This document shows, one piece after another, positions 54,452-63,487 of a stretch of DNA of 64,000 nucleotides (the first letter of the stretch is position 1; the number at the start of each line of letters is the position of its first letter). Below the pieces are notes generated by a model. It made no database searches. It saw only the letters and a program-made list of their open reading frames with translations, and was not told the origin of the DNA. The stretch is from Paracraurococcus sp042666655 (GTDB lineage: Bacteria > Pseudomonadota > Alphaproteobacteria > Acetobacterales > Acetobacteraceae): the NCBI RefSeq assembly GCF_042666655.1, contig NZ_JBHTDE010000003.1:1-64000 (forward strand). Reading direction: 5' to 3'. A program made the position numbers and the translations under genes.

Positions 54452-57340
54452 TCACTGCCCCAGGGCCTCCCGCACCAGGTTTTCCTGTTCCGCTGCATGC
54501 ACCTTGGCGAGGCCGGTGGCCGGGCTCGCCGCTTCGCGGCGACCCACGTAGTCGGGCCGCTTCGCCTTGATCTCGAGGTCCTTGAGGACCTTCTCCAGCC
54601 GCCGGTCGACGAAGGTCCAGGCGCCCATGTTCTCGGGCTCCTCCTGGCACCACACCACCTCGGCATTCTTGTAGGGCGCGAGCGCCGTCTTCAGGCTGTT
54701 CACCGGGAAGGGGTGGACCTGCTCCATCCGGATGATCGCCACGTCCTTGATGCCCTGGTCGCGCCGCGCCTGCAGCAGGTCGTAGTAGACCTTGCCGGTG
54801 CAGAGCACGACGCGCTTCACCTCTTCCTCCGGCGCGATCGCGTCGATCTCGGGGATCACGTACTTGAAGCCGCTGCCGGGGCCGAAATCGGCCAGGCTGC
54901 TGACCGCCAGCTTGTGCCGCAGCAGCGACTTCGGCGTCATCACCACCAGCGGCTTGCGGTAGTTCGACTTCAGCTGCCGGCGCAGCGCATGGAAGTAGTT
55001 GGCCGGCGTGGTGAAGTTGCAGACCCGCATGTTGCGCTCGGCGCAGAGCTGCAAATAGCGCTCCAGCCGGGCGGAGGAATGCTCCGGCCCCTGGCCCTCG
55101 TAGCCGTGCGGCAGCAGCATCACCAACCCCGACATGCGCAGCCACTTGGTCTCGCCGGACGCGATGAACTGGTCGATGATGACCTGGGCGCCGTTGGCGA
55201 AGTCGCCGAACTGGGCTTCCCACAGCACCAGCGTGTGCGGGTCGGCCAGGCTGTAGCCGTAGTCGTAGCCGAGCACGCCGAATTCGCTGAGCAGGCTGTT
55301 GAAGGCCTCGAAGCGCGGCTGGTGGTCGCGGATGTTGTTCAGCGGGACGTATTCCGCCTGGGTGACCTGGTCCACCAGCACGGCATGGCGGTGGCTGAAG
55401 GTGCCGCGCTGCACGTCCTCACCGGACAGGCGGACGCGGTGGCCTTCCAGCAGCAGGGTGCCGAAGCCGAGCGCCTCGCCGGTCGCCCAGTCGATGCCCT
55501 CGCCGGTCTCGATCGCCTGCTTCTTGGCTTCGAGCTGGCGGGCGATCTTCGGGTTGACCCGGAAATCGGCCGGCACCTGGGCCAGCGCGGAGCCGACCTC
55601 GCGCAGGGTCTCGAGCGGCACCGCGGTGGGGTGCAGCTGCTCGACCTCGGCGCCGACCGCGACCGCCTGCAGGCCGGACCAGTGGCCTTCCAGCCAGTCC
55701 GCCTTGTTCGGCTTGAAATTCTGCGCCGCCTGGTGGGCTTCCTCCAACGTCTGGTTGAAGGCGTCGAGGATCGCCTTGGCGTCCTCGGCGGTGACGCTGC
55801 CCTCGGCCGCCAGCCGTTCGGCATAGACGGTGCGGGTGGTCTTCATCTCCTTGATCCGGCCGTACATGATCGGCTGGGTGAAGGCCGGCTCGTCGCTCTC
55901 GTTGTGGCCGTGCCGGCGGTAGCAGACGATGTCCACCACCACGTCGGTCGAGAATTCCTGGCGGAATTCGGCCGCGAGGCGGGAGACGAAGACCACCGCT
56001 TCCGGGTTGTCGCCGTTCACGTGCCAGATCGGCGCCTGCACCGCCTTGGCGATGTCGGTGCAGTACAATCCGGAATAGGCATGCGCCGGGACGGTGGTGA
56101 AGCCGATCTGGTTGTTGGTGACGATATGGATCGTCCCGCCGGTGCGGTAGCCGATCAGCTGGCTCATCGCCATCGTCTCATAGACCAGGCCCTGGCCGGC
56201 GAAGGCGGCGTCGCCGTGCAGCAGGATGCCCATGACCGAATGGCGGCCCTTGGTGTCGCCGGCCATGTCCTGCCGCGCCCGCACCTTGCCGACCACCACC
56301 GGGTCCACCGCCTCGAGGTGCGACGGATTCGGCTGCAGTGACAGGTGGACGGCCCGTCCGTCGATCTCGACATCGGTCGAGGTGCCGAGATGGTACTTCA
56401 CGTCGCCCGAGCCCTGGACGTCGTCCGGGTTGGCGCCGACGCCCTTGAACTCCGAGAAGACCTGGGTGTAGGGCTTCTTCACCACGTTCACGAGCACGTT
56501 GAGCCGGCCGCGATGCGCCATGCCGATGGCGATCTCGTTCACCCCGGCACGGGCCGCGGTCTCGATCACCGTCTGGATGGCCGGGATGGTGCTCTCGCCG
56601 CCTTCCAGCCCGAAGCGCTTGGTCGAGACGTATTTCTTCGCGCAGAAGGCCTCGAAGCCCTCGGCCTCGGTCAGGTGCTCGAGGATCTCGCGCTTGGCGC
56701 CCTTGTCGAAGGCGGTCGTCCAGGGGGCGCCTTCCATCCGGCTCTGGACCCAGAATTTCTGGTCCGGGTCCTGGATGTGCATGAACTCGACGCCGATCGG
56801 CCCGCAATAGCTGGCGCGGCAGACCGCCATGATCTGGCGGATGGTGGCGGTCTCCAGCCCGAGCACGCCGTTGATGAAGATGGGGCGGTCCCAGTCGGCC
56901 TCGGTGAAGCCGTAGGTCTTCGGGTCGAGCTCGGGGTGCGACTTCGGCTGCTGCAGGCCGAGCGGGTCGAGCTGCGCTTCCAGATGGCCGCGGACGCGGT
57001 AGCTGCGGATCAGCATCAGCGCGCGGATGCTGTCCAGCTGCGCGTTGCGGATCGCCGCCGGGTCGATCGCGGCGGCCGGGGCGGGCGCGCCCTTGGCACC
57101 CTTGGCCGGGGCCGGCGGGGCTTCCGGCGCCGGGGCGAAGCCGCCGCGCGGGCGCGGCGCCCAGGAGGCGCCGGAGGCATCCGACAGCACGGCGCGGGCA
57201 TCGTCGCCCAGGGCCTCGAACAGCTCGGCGAAGGAGGGGTCGACGCTGGCCGGCTGCTCGGCCCAGCGGGCATAGAGGTCGGCGAGGAAGGCGGCATTGC
57301 CGCCTGTCATCGCACTGGCGAGGATGTCCACTCCGGCCAT
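54452..57340 (-). CDS. sucA: 2-oxoglutarate dehydrogenase E1 component
   Basis: Taking the ATG at 57340, which has a GGAGAAG ribosome binding site, the product has 962 residues, usual for OdhA/SucA; upstream in-frame codons to 57445 are probably not translated. It contains the N-terminal FLADLYARWAEQPASVDPSF segment, GVEFMHI, the ThDP region IGMAHRGRLNVL...GSGDVKYHLG, the NGDNPEAVV motif and the transketolase-like C-terminal half (MLLPHGYEGQGPEHSSAR). It decarboxylates 2-oxoglutarate and passes the succinyl group to the lipoate of E2. It is separated from sucD by about 196 bp that hold a strong hairpin. Confidence 0.96.
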   Translation of the reverse strand: MAGVDILASAMTGGNAAFLADLYARWAEQPASVDPSFAELFEALGDDARAVLSDASGASWAPRPRGGFAPAPEAPPAPAKGAKGAPAPAAAIDPAAIRNAQLDSIRALMLIRSYRVRGHLEAQLDPLGLQQPKSHPELDPKTYGFTEADWDRPIFINGVLGLETATIRQIMAVCRASYCGPIGVEFMHIQDPDQKFWVQSRMEGAPWTTAFDKGAKREILEHLTEAEGFEAFCAKKYVSTKRFGLEGGESTIPAIQTVIETAARAGVNEIAIGMAHRGRLNVLVNVVKKPYTQVFSEFKGVGANPDDVQGSGDVKYHLGTSTDVEIDGRAVHLSLQPNPSHLEAVDPVVVGKVRARQDMAGDTKGRHSVMGILLHGDAAFAGQGLVYETMAMSQLIGYRTGGTIHIVTNNQIGFTTVPAHAYSGLYCTDIAKAVQAPIWHVNGDNPEAVVFVSRLAAEFRQEFSTDVVVDIVCYRRHGHNESDEPAFTQPIMYGRIKEMKTTRTVYAERLAAEGSVTAEDAKAILDAFNQTLEEAHQAAQNFKPNKADWLEGHWSGLQAVAVGAEVEQLHPTAVPLETLREVGSALAQVPADFRVNPKIARQLEAKKQAIETGEGIDWATGEALGFGTLLLEGHRVRLSGEDVQRGTFSHRHAVLVDQVTQAEYVPLNNIRDHQPRFEAFNSLLSEFGVLGYDYGYSLADPHTLVLWEAQFGDFANGAQVIIDQFIASGETKWLRMSGLVMLLPHGYEGQGPEHSSARLERYLQLCAERNMRVCNFTTPANYFHALRRQLKSNYRKPLVVMTPKSLLRHKLAVSSLADFGPGSGFKYVIPEIDAIAPEEEVKRVVLCTGKVYYDLLQARRDQGIKDVAIIRMEQVHPFPVNSLKTALAPYKNAEVVWCQEEPENMGAWTFVDRRLEKVLKDLEIKAKRPDYVGRREAASPATGLAKVHAAEQENLVREALGQ

Positions 57341-57396
57341 GGTCTTCTCCGTGCCGGCCTCGCTGGGCCGGCGGTATTCATCGGGTCTGTGCGTTG

Positions 57397-57428
57397 AAAC
57401 GCGCGGCCCCGGGACCCGGGGCCGCGCG
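57397..57428 (-). terminator. Strong hairpin between sucD and odhA
   Basis: GCGCGGCCCCGGG-TCC-CGGGGCCGCGC (minus strand) forms a very stable stem of about twelve pairs and is followed by GTTTCAAC, so only a short T-run. It lies in the 196-bp gap after sucD and before the odhA start, and may terminate or attenuate sucCD transcripts. Confidence 0.55.
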
Positions 57429-57536
57429 CTGCATAACATAGTCACTGTGGCGGCCTTGCGGCAGGCCCGGCCTTGATCCAGATCGACCCCGCATGGCCGC
57501 CGCGCGGATTTTCGCCGCCGGTGTCCGCCCTGGGGC

Positions 57537-58421
57537 CTAGCCCCGGAGCGCCTTCACCATGGTCGAGCCCAGCGCCGCCGGGCTGTCGGCGACGAAGACG
57601 CCGGCCTGGCGCATCGCCTCGAACTTCGCCTCCGCGGTGTCCTTGCCGCCCGAGATGACCGCGCCGGCATGGCCCATGCGGCGGCCCGGGGGGGCGGTGG
57701 CGCCGGCGATGAAGCCGACCACCGGCTTGGCGTTCGGGCCGCGGTTCTCGCGCGCCAGGAACTCGGCCGCCTGGATCTCCGACTGGCCACCGATCTCGCC
57801 GATCATGACGATCGACTTGGTCTCGGGGTCGGCCAGGAACAACTCCAGCACCTCGATGAAGTCGGTGCCCTTCACCGGGTCGCCGCCGATGCCGACGCAG
57901 GTGGACTGGCCGAGCTTGGCCGCCGTGGTCTGCGCCACGGCCTCATAGGTCAGGGTCCCGGAGCGGGAGACGACGCCGACCGAGCCGCGCAGGTGGATAT
58001 GGCCCGGCATGATGCCGATCTTGCAGGCGTCGGGCGTGATCACGCCCGGGCAGTTCGGCCCGATCAGGCGCGACTTCGACCCGGACAGCGCGCGCTTCAC
58101 CCGCACCATGTCCAGCACCGGGATGCCCTCGGTGATGCAGATGATCAGCGGCAGCTCGGCGTCGATGGCTTCCAGGATGGCATCGGCCGCGAAGGGCGGC
58201 GGCACGTAGATGACGGAGGCATTGGCCTGCGTCTTCTCGACGCAATCGGCCACCGTGTCGAAGACCGGCAGGCCGATATGGGTGGTGCCGCCCTTGCCGG
58301 GGGTCACGCCGCCGACATAGGTACTGCCGTAGGCAATCCCCTGCTCGGCGTGGAAGGTGCCCTGGGCACCCGTGAAGCCCTGGGTCATGACGCGGGTGGA
58401 GGCGTCGATCAGGATCGCCAT
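57537..58421 (-). CDS. sucD: Succinyl-CoA synthetase alpha subunit
   Basis: The 294-residue protein has the CoA-binding Rossmann domain (QGFTGAQGTFHAEQGIAYG near residue 14-32; NCPGVITP) and the ligase domain with the phosphorylated histidine in MGHAGAVISGG (about 246). IGGDPVKGTDFIEVLELF is also typical. With SucC it converts succinyl-CoA to succinate while making ATP or GTP. It starts three bases after the sucC stop, so the two subunits are co-translated. Length and motifs are complete. Confidence 0.97.
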   Translation of the reverse strand: MAILIDASTRVMTQGFTGAQGTFHAEQGIAYGSTYVGGVTPGKGGTTHIGLPVFDTVADCVEKTQANASVIYVPPPFAADAILEAIDAELPLIICITEGIPVLDMVRVKRALSGSKSRLIGPNCPGVITPDACKIGIMPGHIHLRGSVGVVSRSGTLTYEAVAQTTAAKLGQSTCVGIGGDPVKGTDFIEVLELFLADPETKSIVMIGEIGGQSEIQAAEFLARENRGPNAKPVVGFIAGATAPPGRRMGHAGAVISGGKDTAEAKFEAMRQAGVFVADSPAALGSTMVKALRG

Positions 58422-58424
58422 GGC

Positions 58425-59618
58425 TCAGGCCCCCTTAACGGCCGCGACAACCTTCTGGGCCGCATCGGCCAGGTTGTCGGCGGGGATGATGGCGAGGCCG
58501 CTGTCGGCCAGGATCTTCTTGCCGAGGTCGACATTGGTGCCCTCGAGCCGCACGACCAGCGGCACCGACAGCGTCAGGGTCTTGGCCGCGGCCACGATGC
58601 CTTCCGCGATCATGTCGCACTTGGCGATGCCGCCGAAGATGTTCACCAGGATCGCCTTGACGTTGCTGTCCGAGGTGATGATCCGGAAGGCCTCGGTCAC
58701 CCGCGCCGCGTTGGCGGTGCCGCCGACGTCGAGGAAGTTGGCCGGGGACGAGCCGTACAGCTTGATGATGTCCATCGTCGCCATGGCGAGGCCCGCGCCG
58801 TTCACCATGCAGCCGATCTCGCCGTCGAGCGCCACGTAGTTCAGGTCGTTCTTGACCGCTTCCAGCTCCTTCGGGTCCATCTCCGTGTCGTCGCGGAGGG
58901 CCTCGAGGTCCTTGTGGCGGAACAGCGCGTTGTCGTCGAAGGAGACCTTGGCGTCGAGCGCCACGATGTCGCCGGCGCCGGTGACGACCAGCGGGTTGAT
59001 CTCGACGATGGCGCAGTCGAGCTCGATCACCGCGCCGTAGAGGGCGGTGACGAATTTGGTGAAGGCGCCGACCTGCTTGCCGGTCAGGCCCAGCCCGAAG
59101 GCCAGCTTGCGGCAATGGAAGCCGGAGAGGCCGGAGGCCGGGTCGACCGCGACCTTGAGGATCTTCTCGGAGTGGTTCTCGGCCACCTCCTCGATCTCCA
59201 TGCCGCCTTCGGTCGAGGCCATCACCGTCAGCCGGGAGGTCTCGCGGTCCACCAGCAGGCCGAGATACAGCTCGCGCTTGATGTCGCAGCCGTCCTCCAC
59301 GTAGACGCGGGAGACCAGCTTGCCGGCCGGGCCGGTCTGCTTGGTGACCAGGGTGTGGTCGATCATCGCCGCGGCGGCGGCCTTGACCTCGGCGGCCGAC
59401 TTGACGACGCGGACGCCGCCCTTGCCGTTCGGGTCGTCGGTGAAGCGGCCGGCGCCGCGGCCGCCGGCATGGATCTGCGACTTCACCACATAGACCGGCC
59501 CGGGCAGCTTGGCGGCGGCCGCCTCGGCTTCCTCCGGCGTCCAGGCCACATGGCCTTCGAGCACCGCGACGCCGTAGCGGCGCAGCAACTCCTTCGCCTG
59601 GTATTCGTGAATGTTCAT
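58425..59618 (-). CDS. sucC: Succinyl-CoA synthetase beta subunit (ADP-forming type)
   Basis: The start at ATG 59618 (MNIHEYQAKELLRRYGV) is the conserved N-terminus and gives 397 residues; the reading frame extends 15 codons further upstream but is probably untranslated there. It has the ATP-grasp domain (KSQIHAGGRGAG...) and the C-terminal ligase domain (LDVGGTANAARVTEAF; LVNIFGGIAKCDMIAEG). It binds nucleotide and succinate for substrate-level phosphorylation. It lies 112 bp downstream of mdh, with an intrinsic terminator in between. Confidence 0.97.
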   Translation of the reverse strand: MNIHEYQAKELLRRYGVAVLEGHVAWTPEEAEAAAAKLPGPVYVVKSQIHAGGRGAGRFTDDPNGKGGVRVVKSAAEVKAAAAAMIDHTLVTKQTGPAGKLVSRVYVEDGCDIKRELYLGLLVDRETSRLTVMASTEGGMEIEEVAENHSEKILKVAVDPASGLSGFHCRKLAFGLGLTGKQVGAFTKFVTALYGAVIELDCAIVEINPLVVTGAGDIVALDAKVSFDDNALFRHKDLEALRDDTEMDPKELEAVKNDLNYVALDGEIGCMVNGAGLAMATMDIIKLYGSSPANFLDVGGTANAARVTEAFRIITSDSNVKAILVNIFGGIAKCDMIAEGIVAAAKTLTLSVPLVVRLEGTNVDLGKKILADSGLAIIPADNLADAAQKVVAAVKGA

Positions 59619-59693
59619 CCGCTCACCCTTCGCATGGGTCGGCCGGCCCGCCCGGGTAGGCACCTTACCGGCAAGTGCCGGCCGAAGCCGGAT

Positions 59694-59722
59694 AAAAGAA
59701 AGGCCGGGGCGATGCCCCGGCC
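59694..59722 (-). terminator. Rho-independent terminator after mdh
   Basis: On the minus strand GGCCGGGGC-ATC-GCCCCGGCC is followed by TTTCTTTTATC. It begins nine bases after the mdh stop codon and ends about 75 bp before sucC, so it should separate mdh and sucCD transcripts at least in part. Confidence 0.8.
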
Positions 59723-59730
59723 CCCTCGTC

Positions 59731-60684
59731 TCAGACGCCGAGCGCCTTGAAGTCCTCGATCAGCTTCTTCACCGCGTCGCAGGACTTGTCGAAGGCGGCC
59801 TTCTCCTCCGGCTGGAACTGCACCTCGATGATCTTCTCGACGCCGTTGGCGCCGATGACGACCGGGACGCCGACATAGAAGTCGGACAGGCCGTACTCGC
59901 CGTTCAGCATCACCGCGCAGGGCAGCACCCGCTTCTTGTCGAGCAGGTAGGCCTCGGCCATCGCAATGGCCGAAGCAGCCGGGGCGTAGAAGGCGCTGCC
60001 GCGCTCGAGCAGCTTGACGATCTCGCCGCCGCCATTGGCGGTGCGGGCGACGATGGCGTCGATCTTCTCCTGCGTCGTCCAGCCCATCTTCACCAGGTCG
60101 GGGACGGGGATGCCGGCCACCGTGGAATAGCGGGTCAGCGGCACCATGGTGTCGCCGTGGCCGCCGAGCACGAAGGCGGTCACGTCCTCGACCGAGACGT
60201 TGAACTCCTGCGCCAGGAAGAGCCGGAACCGGCTGCTGTCCAGCACGCCGGCCATGCCGACCACCTTGTGCGAGGGCAGGCCCGACTTCTGCTGCAGCGC
60301 CCAGACCATGACGTCGAGCGGGTTGGTGATGCAGATGACGAAGGCGTCGGGGGCATAGGTCTTGATGCCCTCCGCCACCTGGCCCATCACGCCGGCATTC
60401 TTGGTCAGCAGGTCGTCGCGGCTCATCCCCGGCATGCGCGGGAAGCCGGCGGTGACGATGATGACGTCGGCGCCGGCGATCGCCGCATAGTCGCCGGTGC
60501 CGGACATGGCGCTGTCGAACCCGTCCACCGGGCCGGACTGCATGAGGTCGAGCGCCTTGCCCGCCGCCACGCCCGGGAAGACGTCGAACATGACGACGTC
60601 GCCGAGTTCCTTCAGGCCGATCAGGTGGGCCAGGGTGCCACCGATGTTGCCGGCGCCGATCAGCGCGATCTTCTTGCGGGCCAT
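59731..60684 (-). CDS. mdh: Malate dehydrogenase
   Basis: The 317-residue enzyme is of the LDH-like malate dehydrogenase type. KKIALIGAGNIGGTLAHLIG is the NAD-binding loop, VMFDV carries the aspartate that selects NAD, AGFPRMPGMSRDDLL holds substrate-binding arginines, ITNPLDVM follows, and VLGGHGDTMVPL has the catalytic histidine. It oxidises malate to oxaloacetate in the cytoplasm. It is the first gene of the minus-strand mdh-sucCD-odhAB cluster, an order common in alphaproteobacteria. Confidence 0.97.
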   Translation of the reverse strand: MARKKIALIGAGNIGGTLAHLIGLKELGDVVMFDVFPGVAAGKALDLMQSGPVDGFDSAMSGTGDYAAIAGADVIIVTAGFPRMPGMSRDDLLTKNAGVMGQVAEGIKTYAPDAFVICITNPLDVMVWALQQKSGLPSHKVVGMAGVLDSSRFRLFLAQEFNVSVEDVTAFVLGGHGDTMVPLTRYSTVAGIPVPDLVKMGWTTQEKIDAIVARTANGGGEIVKLLERGSAFYAPAASAIAMAEAYLLDKKRVLPCAVMLNGEYGLSDFYVGVPVVIGANGVEKIIEVQFQPEEKAAFDKSCDAVKKLIEDFKALGV

Positions 60685-60842
60685 GAGCCGTCCTTCGTCA
60701 GGATCGTTGGAATATTGCGGCGCACTCCTACTCCCGGTCGTTCAGGGCGACAAGGCACGGCGCGGGGGCGCAATTGGTGCAACCTGCCGAACCCTGCCTT
60801 GCGCGAGGTCAAACCGAGCCGGCAGCGGGACGAATCGGCAGG

Positions 60843-60863
60843 AAAAAGGCCCCGGCAGGGGCC
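60843..60863 (-). terminator. Rho-independent terminator after the small secreted-protein gene
   Basis: On the minus strand GGCCCC-TGCC-GGGGCC is followed directly by TTTTTCC. It begins 19 bases after the stop codon at 60883, before the mdh promoter region. Confidence 0.8.
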
Positions 60864-60882
60864 CCCAGGACGGCGCGACCCG

Positions 60883-61254
60883 TCAGATCGGCATGCAGCG
60901 GACCACGTCCTCATGCCCGCGGGCCAGCGTCGCCAGGGTGCCGTCCGGGCATTCGTTGGCCTGCACCCCGGCGGCGACCGGCAGGCCCTGCGCCCAGCCG
61001 AATCGCGCCGGCGCCACGCCGCCGGCATGGCAACGCCGGGACTTGCGCGAACAGGCGGCAGACGCCGCGCCGGGCCGATATGCCACCTGCCGCACCCGGC
61101 CATGCCCGGCGGAGGCCTTCGCCACGGGGGCCTTGAGCTGCGCCTTGCCGGCCGGGGCCTTGGCCTGGGTCGTCGTCCTGGCGGCGGGCGCCACGGCAAA
61201 GGCCGGACTGGCCGCGAGCATCAAGCCCAGGGTGGCGAGCGTCAGAAGGCGCAT
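60883..61254 (-). CDS. Small secreted hypothetical protein
   Basis: Taking ATG 61254, which follows GGGAGAT, the product has 123 residues. It starts with a clear signal peptide (MRLLTLATLGLMLAASPAFA, cleavage expected after Ala20), so it should reach the periplasm. The mature part begins with a low-complexity Ala/Lys/Pro segment and ends with a region that contains three cysteines (SAACSRKSRRC, NECPDG, VVRCMPI; four with the last), which may form disulfides. I recognise no family. It is a single-gene unit with its own terminator between mdh and zapE. Confidence 0.75.
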   Translation of the reverse strand: MRLLTLATLGLMLAASPAFAVAPAARTTTQAKAPAGKAQLKAPVAKASAGHGRVRQVAYRPGAASAACSRKSRRCHAGGVAPARFGWAQGLPVAAGVQANECPDGTLATLARGHEDVVRCMPI

Positions 61255-61314
61255 GGAATCTCCCATTTTTGGGTGGCCGCGAATCCGTGAGCCTTATTGC
61301 TGAATGTTACGGCG

Positions 61315-62487
61315 TTATGTCAAGTGGGCCATCGCCAGGTAGTCCTGGCTCTGCATCTCCATCAGCCGGCTCGCGGTGCGCTCGAACATCGCCGCATTCT
61401 CGCCCTGCTCGTACAGCAGGTCGGGCGGCGCCGCGGCCGAGGCGACCAGCTTGCAGCGATGCTCGTAGAGCGCATCGACCAGGGTGATGAAGCGCCGGGC
61501 GCGGTCGAAATTCTCCGGCCCCAGCCGCGGCACCCCGTCCAGTACCAGGGTGTGCGAATGCGTCGCCAATGCCAGGTAGTCGGCCGGGCCGAGCGGCTTG
61601 CCGCACAGCGCGTCGAAATCGGCGCGGACCACGCCGCGCGCCTCCTCCGGCAGCTGCACCGCCCGGCCGAGCACCCGCAGCGTGCACGGCTTGCCGTGCG
61701 CCACCCCGGTGAGGTCGAGGAAGGCGGCGTCGAGCGCCCGTTCGGCCCTGCCATCCGCCGGGCTGTGCCAGGTCGGCAGGCCGCGGATGCGCTCCCGCCG
61801 GTAGTCCCGCTCGGCCGCCAGGGTCAGCACGACCAGCCGCTGCTTGATCAGGGCGATGAAGGGCAGGAAGGCGTCCCGCCCGGGCTTGCCCTTGAACAGG
61901 TCGTCGGGCGCGGTGTTGCTGGTCGCCACCACCACCACGCCGCGGGCGAACAGCGCCTCGAACAAGCGCCCGAGGATCATGGCGTCGGTGATGTCGTGCA
62001 CCTGGAATTCGTCGAAGCACAGCAGCGCGGCCTCGGCCAGGATGCTGTCGGCCAGTGGCGGGATCGGGTCGGACTGGCCGGGATTGGCCTGCTTCCAGCG
62101 GTGGATGCGCTGGTGGCAGTCCTGCATGAACTGGTGGAAATGGATGCGCTGCTTGCGGGGCACCTCGGCGCAGGCGAAGAACAGGTCCATCAGCATGGAC
62201 TTGCCGCGGCCGACCTCGCCGACGAGGTAGAGCCCCTGCGGGGTGGAGTTCTCCGCTTCCGGCACCGGCTTGCGGCGGAAGAAGCGGGTCAGGAAGCCGC
62301 CGGGCTCGGGCGGTTCGGTCTGTGGCTCGTAGCCGCGCAGCCGGCGCCAGAGATCCTGCAGCGTCTCCGCCGCCATGGCCTGGGCCGGGTCGGGCTTCAG
62401 CAGGCCGCGGGCGATGCGCGCGCGGTAGGCGGGCAGGGGGCCAAGGGGCCGGGCCTCGGCGGGAGGGGAGCTGGCATTCGCGTCCAT
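61315..62487 (-). CDS. zapE: ZapE/AFG1-family ATPase
   Basis: From ATG 62487 (MDANASSPP) the product has 390 residues, normal for the family; the open frame extends upstream to 62691 without a better start. It has Walker A GEVGRGKS (about 87-94), HFHQFMQDCHQRIH, the Walker B region LLCFDEFQVHD, sensor-1 VVATSNTAPDDL, and FDALCGKPLGPADYLALA near the C-terminus, all typical of AFG1/ZapE. In Escherichia coli ZapE acts on the Z-ring during division; mitochondrial AFG1 assists protein quality control. The role here is inferred from the family. It is monocistronic as far as can be seen. Confidence 0.92.
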   Translation of the reverse strand: MDANASSPPAEARPLGPLPAYRARIARGLLKPDPAQAMAAETLQDLWRRLRGYEPQTEPPEPGGFLTRFFRRKPVPEAENSTPQGLYLVGEVGRGKSMLMDLFFACAEVPRKQRIHFHQFMQDCHQRIHRWKQANPGQSDPIPPLADSILAEAALLCFDEFQVHDITDAMILGRLFEALFARGVVVVATSNTAPDDLFKGKPGRDAFLPFIALIKQRLVVLTLAAERDYRRERIRGLPTWHSPADGRAERALDAAFLDLTGVAHGKPCTLRVLGRAVQLPEEARGVVRADFDALCGKPLGPADYLALATHSHTLVLDGVPRLGPENFDRARRFITLVDALYEHRCKLVASAAAPPDLLYEQGENAAMFERTASRLMEMQSQDYLAMAHLT

Positions 62488-62791
62488 CACGGCCCGGGAT
62501 AGACCCGGGCGTGGCGGGCGACAACCGGGAGCGGCGGTTCCGGGTTGCTTTCGGGCGTGCTGGATGATAGGACTATAAGCCGCAAACGCCCCCGGTGCGC
62601 CTGCGGGCCGGGAAGCCCGGTTGAAGATTTCAAATCCGGAAATCCAAAAGGCCGCGGCGCGGGACGGCAGCCCGAAGCCGGGTTTCCCCATGAAAGGGCC
62701 GGACCGGCCTCAATGATTTTGAGGCGGAAGGGGGGGAATTTCAGGGTTGAGGTCGTTCAGATCCTGAGAGCCCGGCCCATGAGGAAGAAAA
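62488..62791. other. Intergenic region upstream of zapE
   Basis: About 300 bp between the zapE start and the dispersed repeat B. The frame of zapE stays open to 62691 but lacks family similarity there. I see no other gene. Confidence 0.45.
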
Positions 62792-62889
62792 GGCCAGGGC
62801 GGAGGTATCCTCCCTGGACCCGCCTCTGTTCCCGTGGGCTTCGCACCTGCCGCGTGGCGATGGGGAGGAGATGCTTCTTCCTCCCCATC
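62792..62889 (-). repeat. Hairpin-rich dispersed repeat, copy B
   Basis: This copy matches repeat A at 52601-52727 in order: a first hairpin after the stop codon (GGGGAGGA...TCCTCCCC, 62862-62886), a spacer with CGCGYGGCRA, then GGGTCCAGGGAGGATAC and TCCGCCCTGGCC on the minus strand, ending in a T-rich run. It begins six bases after the cytochrome c stop codon. Confidence 0.7.
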
Positions 62890-62894
62890 CTGCC

Positions 62895-63485
62895 TTACTT
62901 CTGCCGTGCCAGGTAATAGGCCAGCAGGGCCACCTGTTCATCCGTCACGCCATACATCACGGCGTTCATGCTGGTATCCGTCCCATGCCTGCTGCCGTCG
63001 CGGTAGCCGAGCATGGCATGCACCAGGTAGTCCTCCCGCTGCCCGGCAAGCCGCGGCATCTGTGCCCGGCCGCGGTAGTCCGGCAGGTGGCAGACGCCGC
63101 AGCGCAGCGCCTCCGACAGCGTCGCGCCTTCGGCCAGCTTTGCCGGGTCGCCATCGGGCCCGCCGGCGGGCGGGCCCGGGTGCAGGGACAGGTAATAGGC
63201 GGCGATGTCCTCGACCTGGCCGTCGGTCAGGCCCTGCGCCAGCTCGTTCATCGGCGGGGCGATGCGGATCCCCTCCCGCATCAGGATCAGCTGCAGGGTG
63301 ATGAACTCGTCCGTATGCCCGGCGAGCGACGGGATATTGGGCAGCGAGGACACGCCGGCGGCGCCGTGGCAGGTGCCGCATTGGCGCTCACGCGCCAGGG
63401 CCTCGCCGCGGCCCGGATCGCCGGCCGCCGCGGCGGGAAGCGCAACGGCGGCGGCCAGGAAGGCCGCCGCCAGGGATGCCCGCAT
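62895..63485 (-). CDS. Diheme c-type cytochrome
   Basis: From ATG 63485 the product has 196 residues. It begins with a signal peptide (MRASLAAAFLAAAVALPAAAA) and carries two CxxCH haem sites, CGTCHG (about residue 36) and CGVCHL (about 130), in two similar halves, each followed by an axial-methionine candidate (PPMNEL; NAVMYG). This is the layout of cytochrome c4-like or dehydrogenase-associated diheme cytochromes of the periplasm. Its start lies two bases after the stop of the sugar dehydrogenase gene, so it is a likely electron acceptor for that enzyme, passing electrons to the respiratory chain. Confidence 0.92.
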   Translation of the reverse strand: MRASLAAAFLAAAVALPAAAAGDPGRGEALARERQCGTCHGAAGVSSLPNIPSLAGHTDEFITLQLILMREGIRIAPPMNELAQGLTDGQVEDIAAYYLSLHPGPPAGGPDGDPAKLAEGATLSEALRCGVCHLPDYRGRAQMPRLAGQREDYLVHAMLGYRDGSRHGTDTSMNAVMYGVTDEQVALLAYYLARQK

Positions 63486-63487
63486 CC

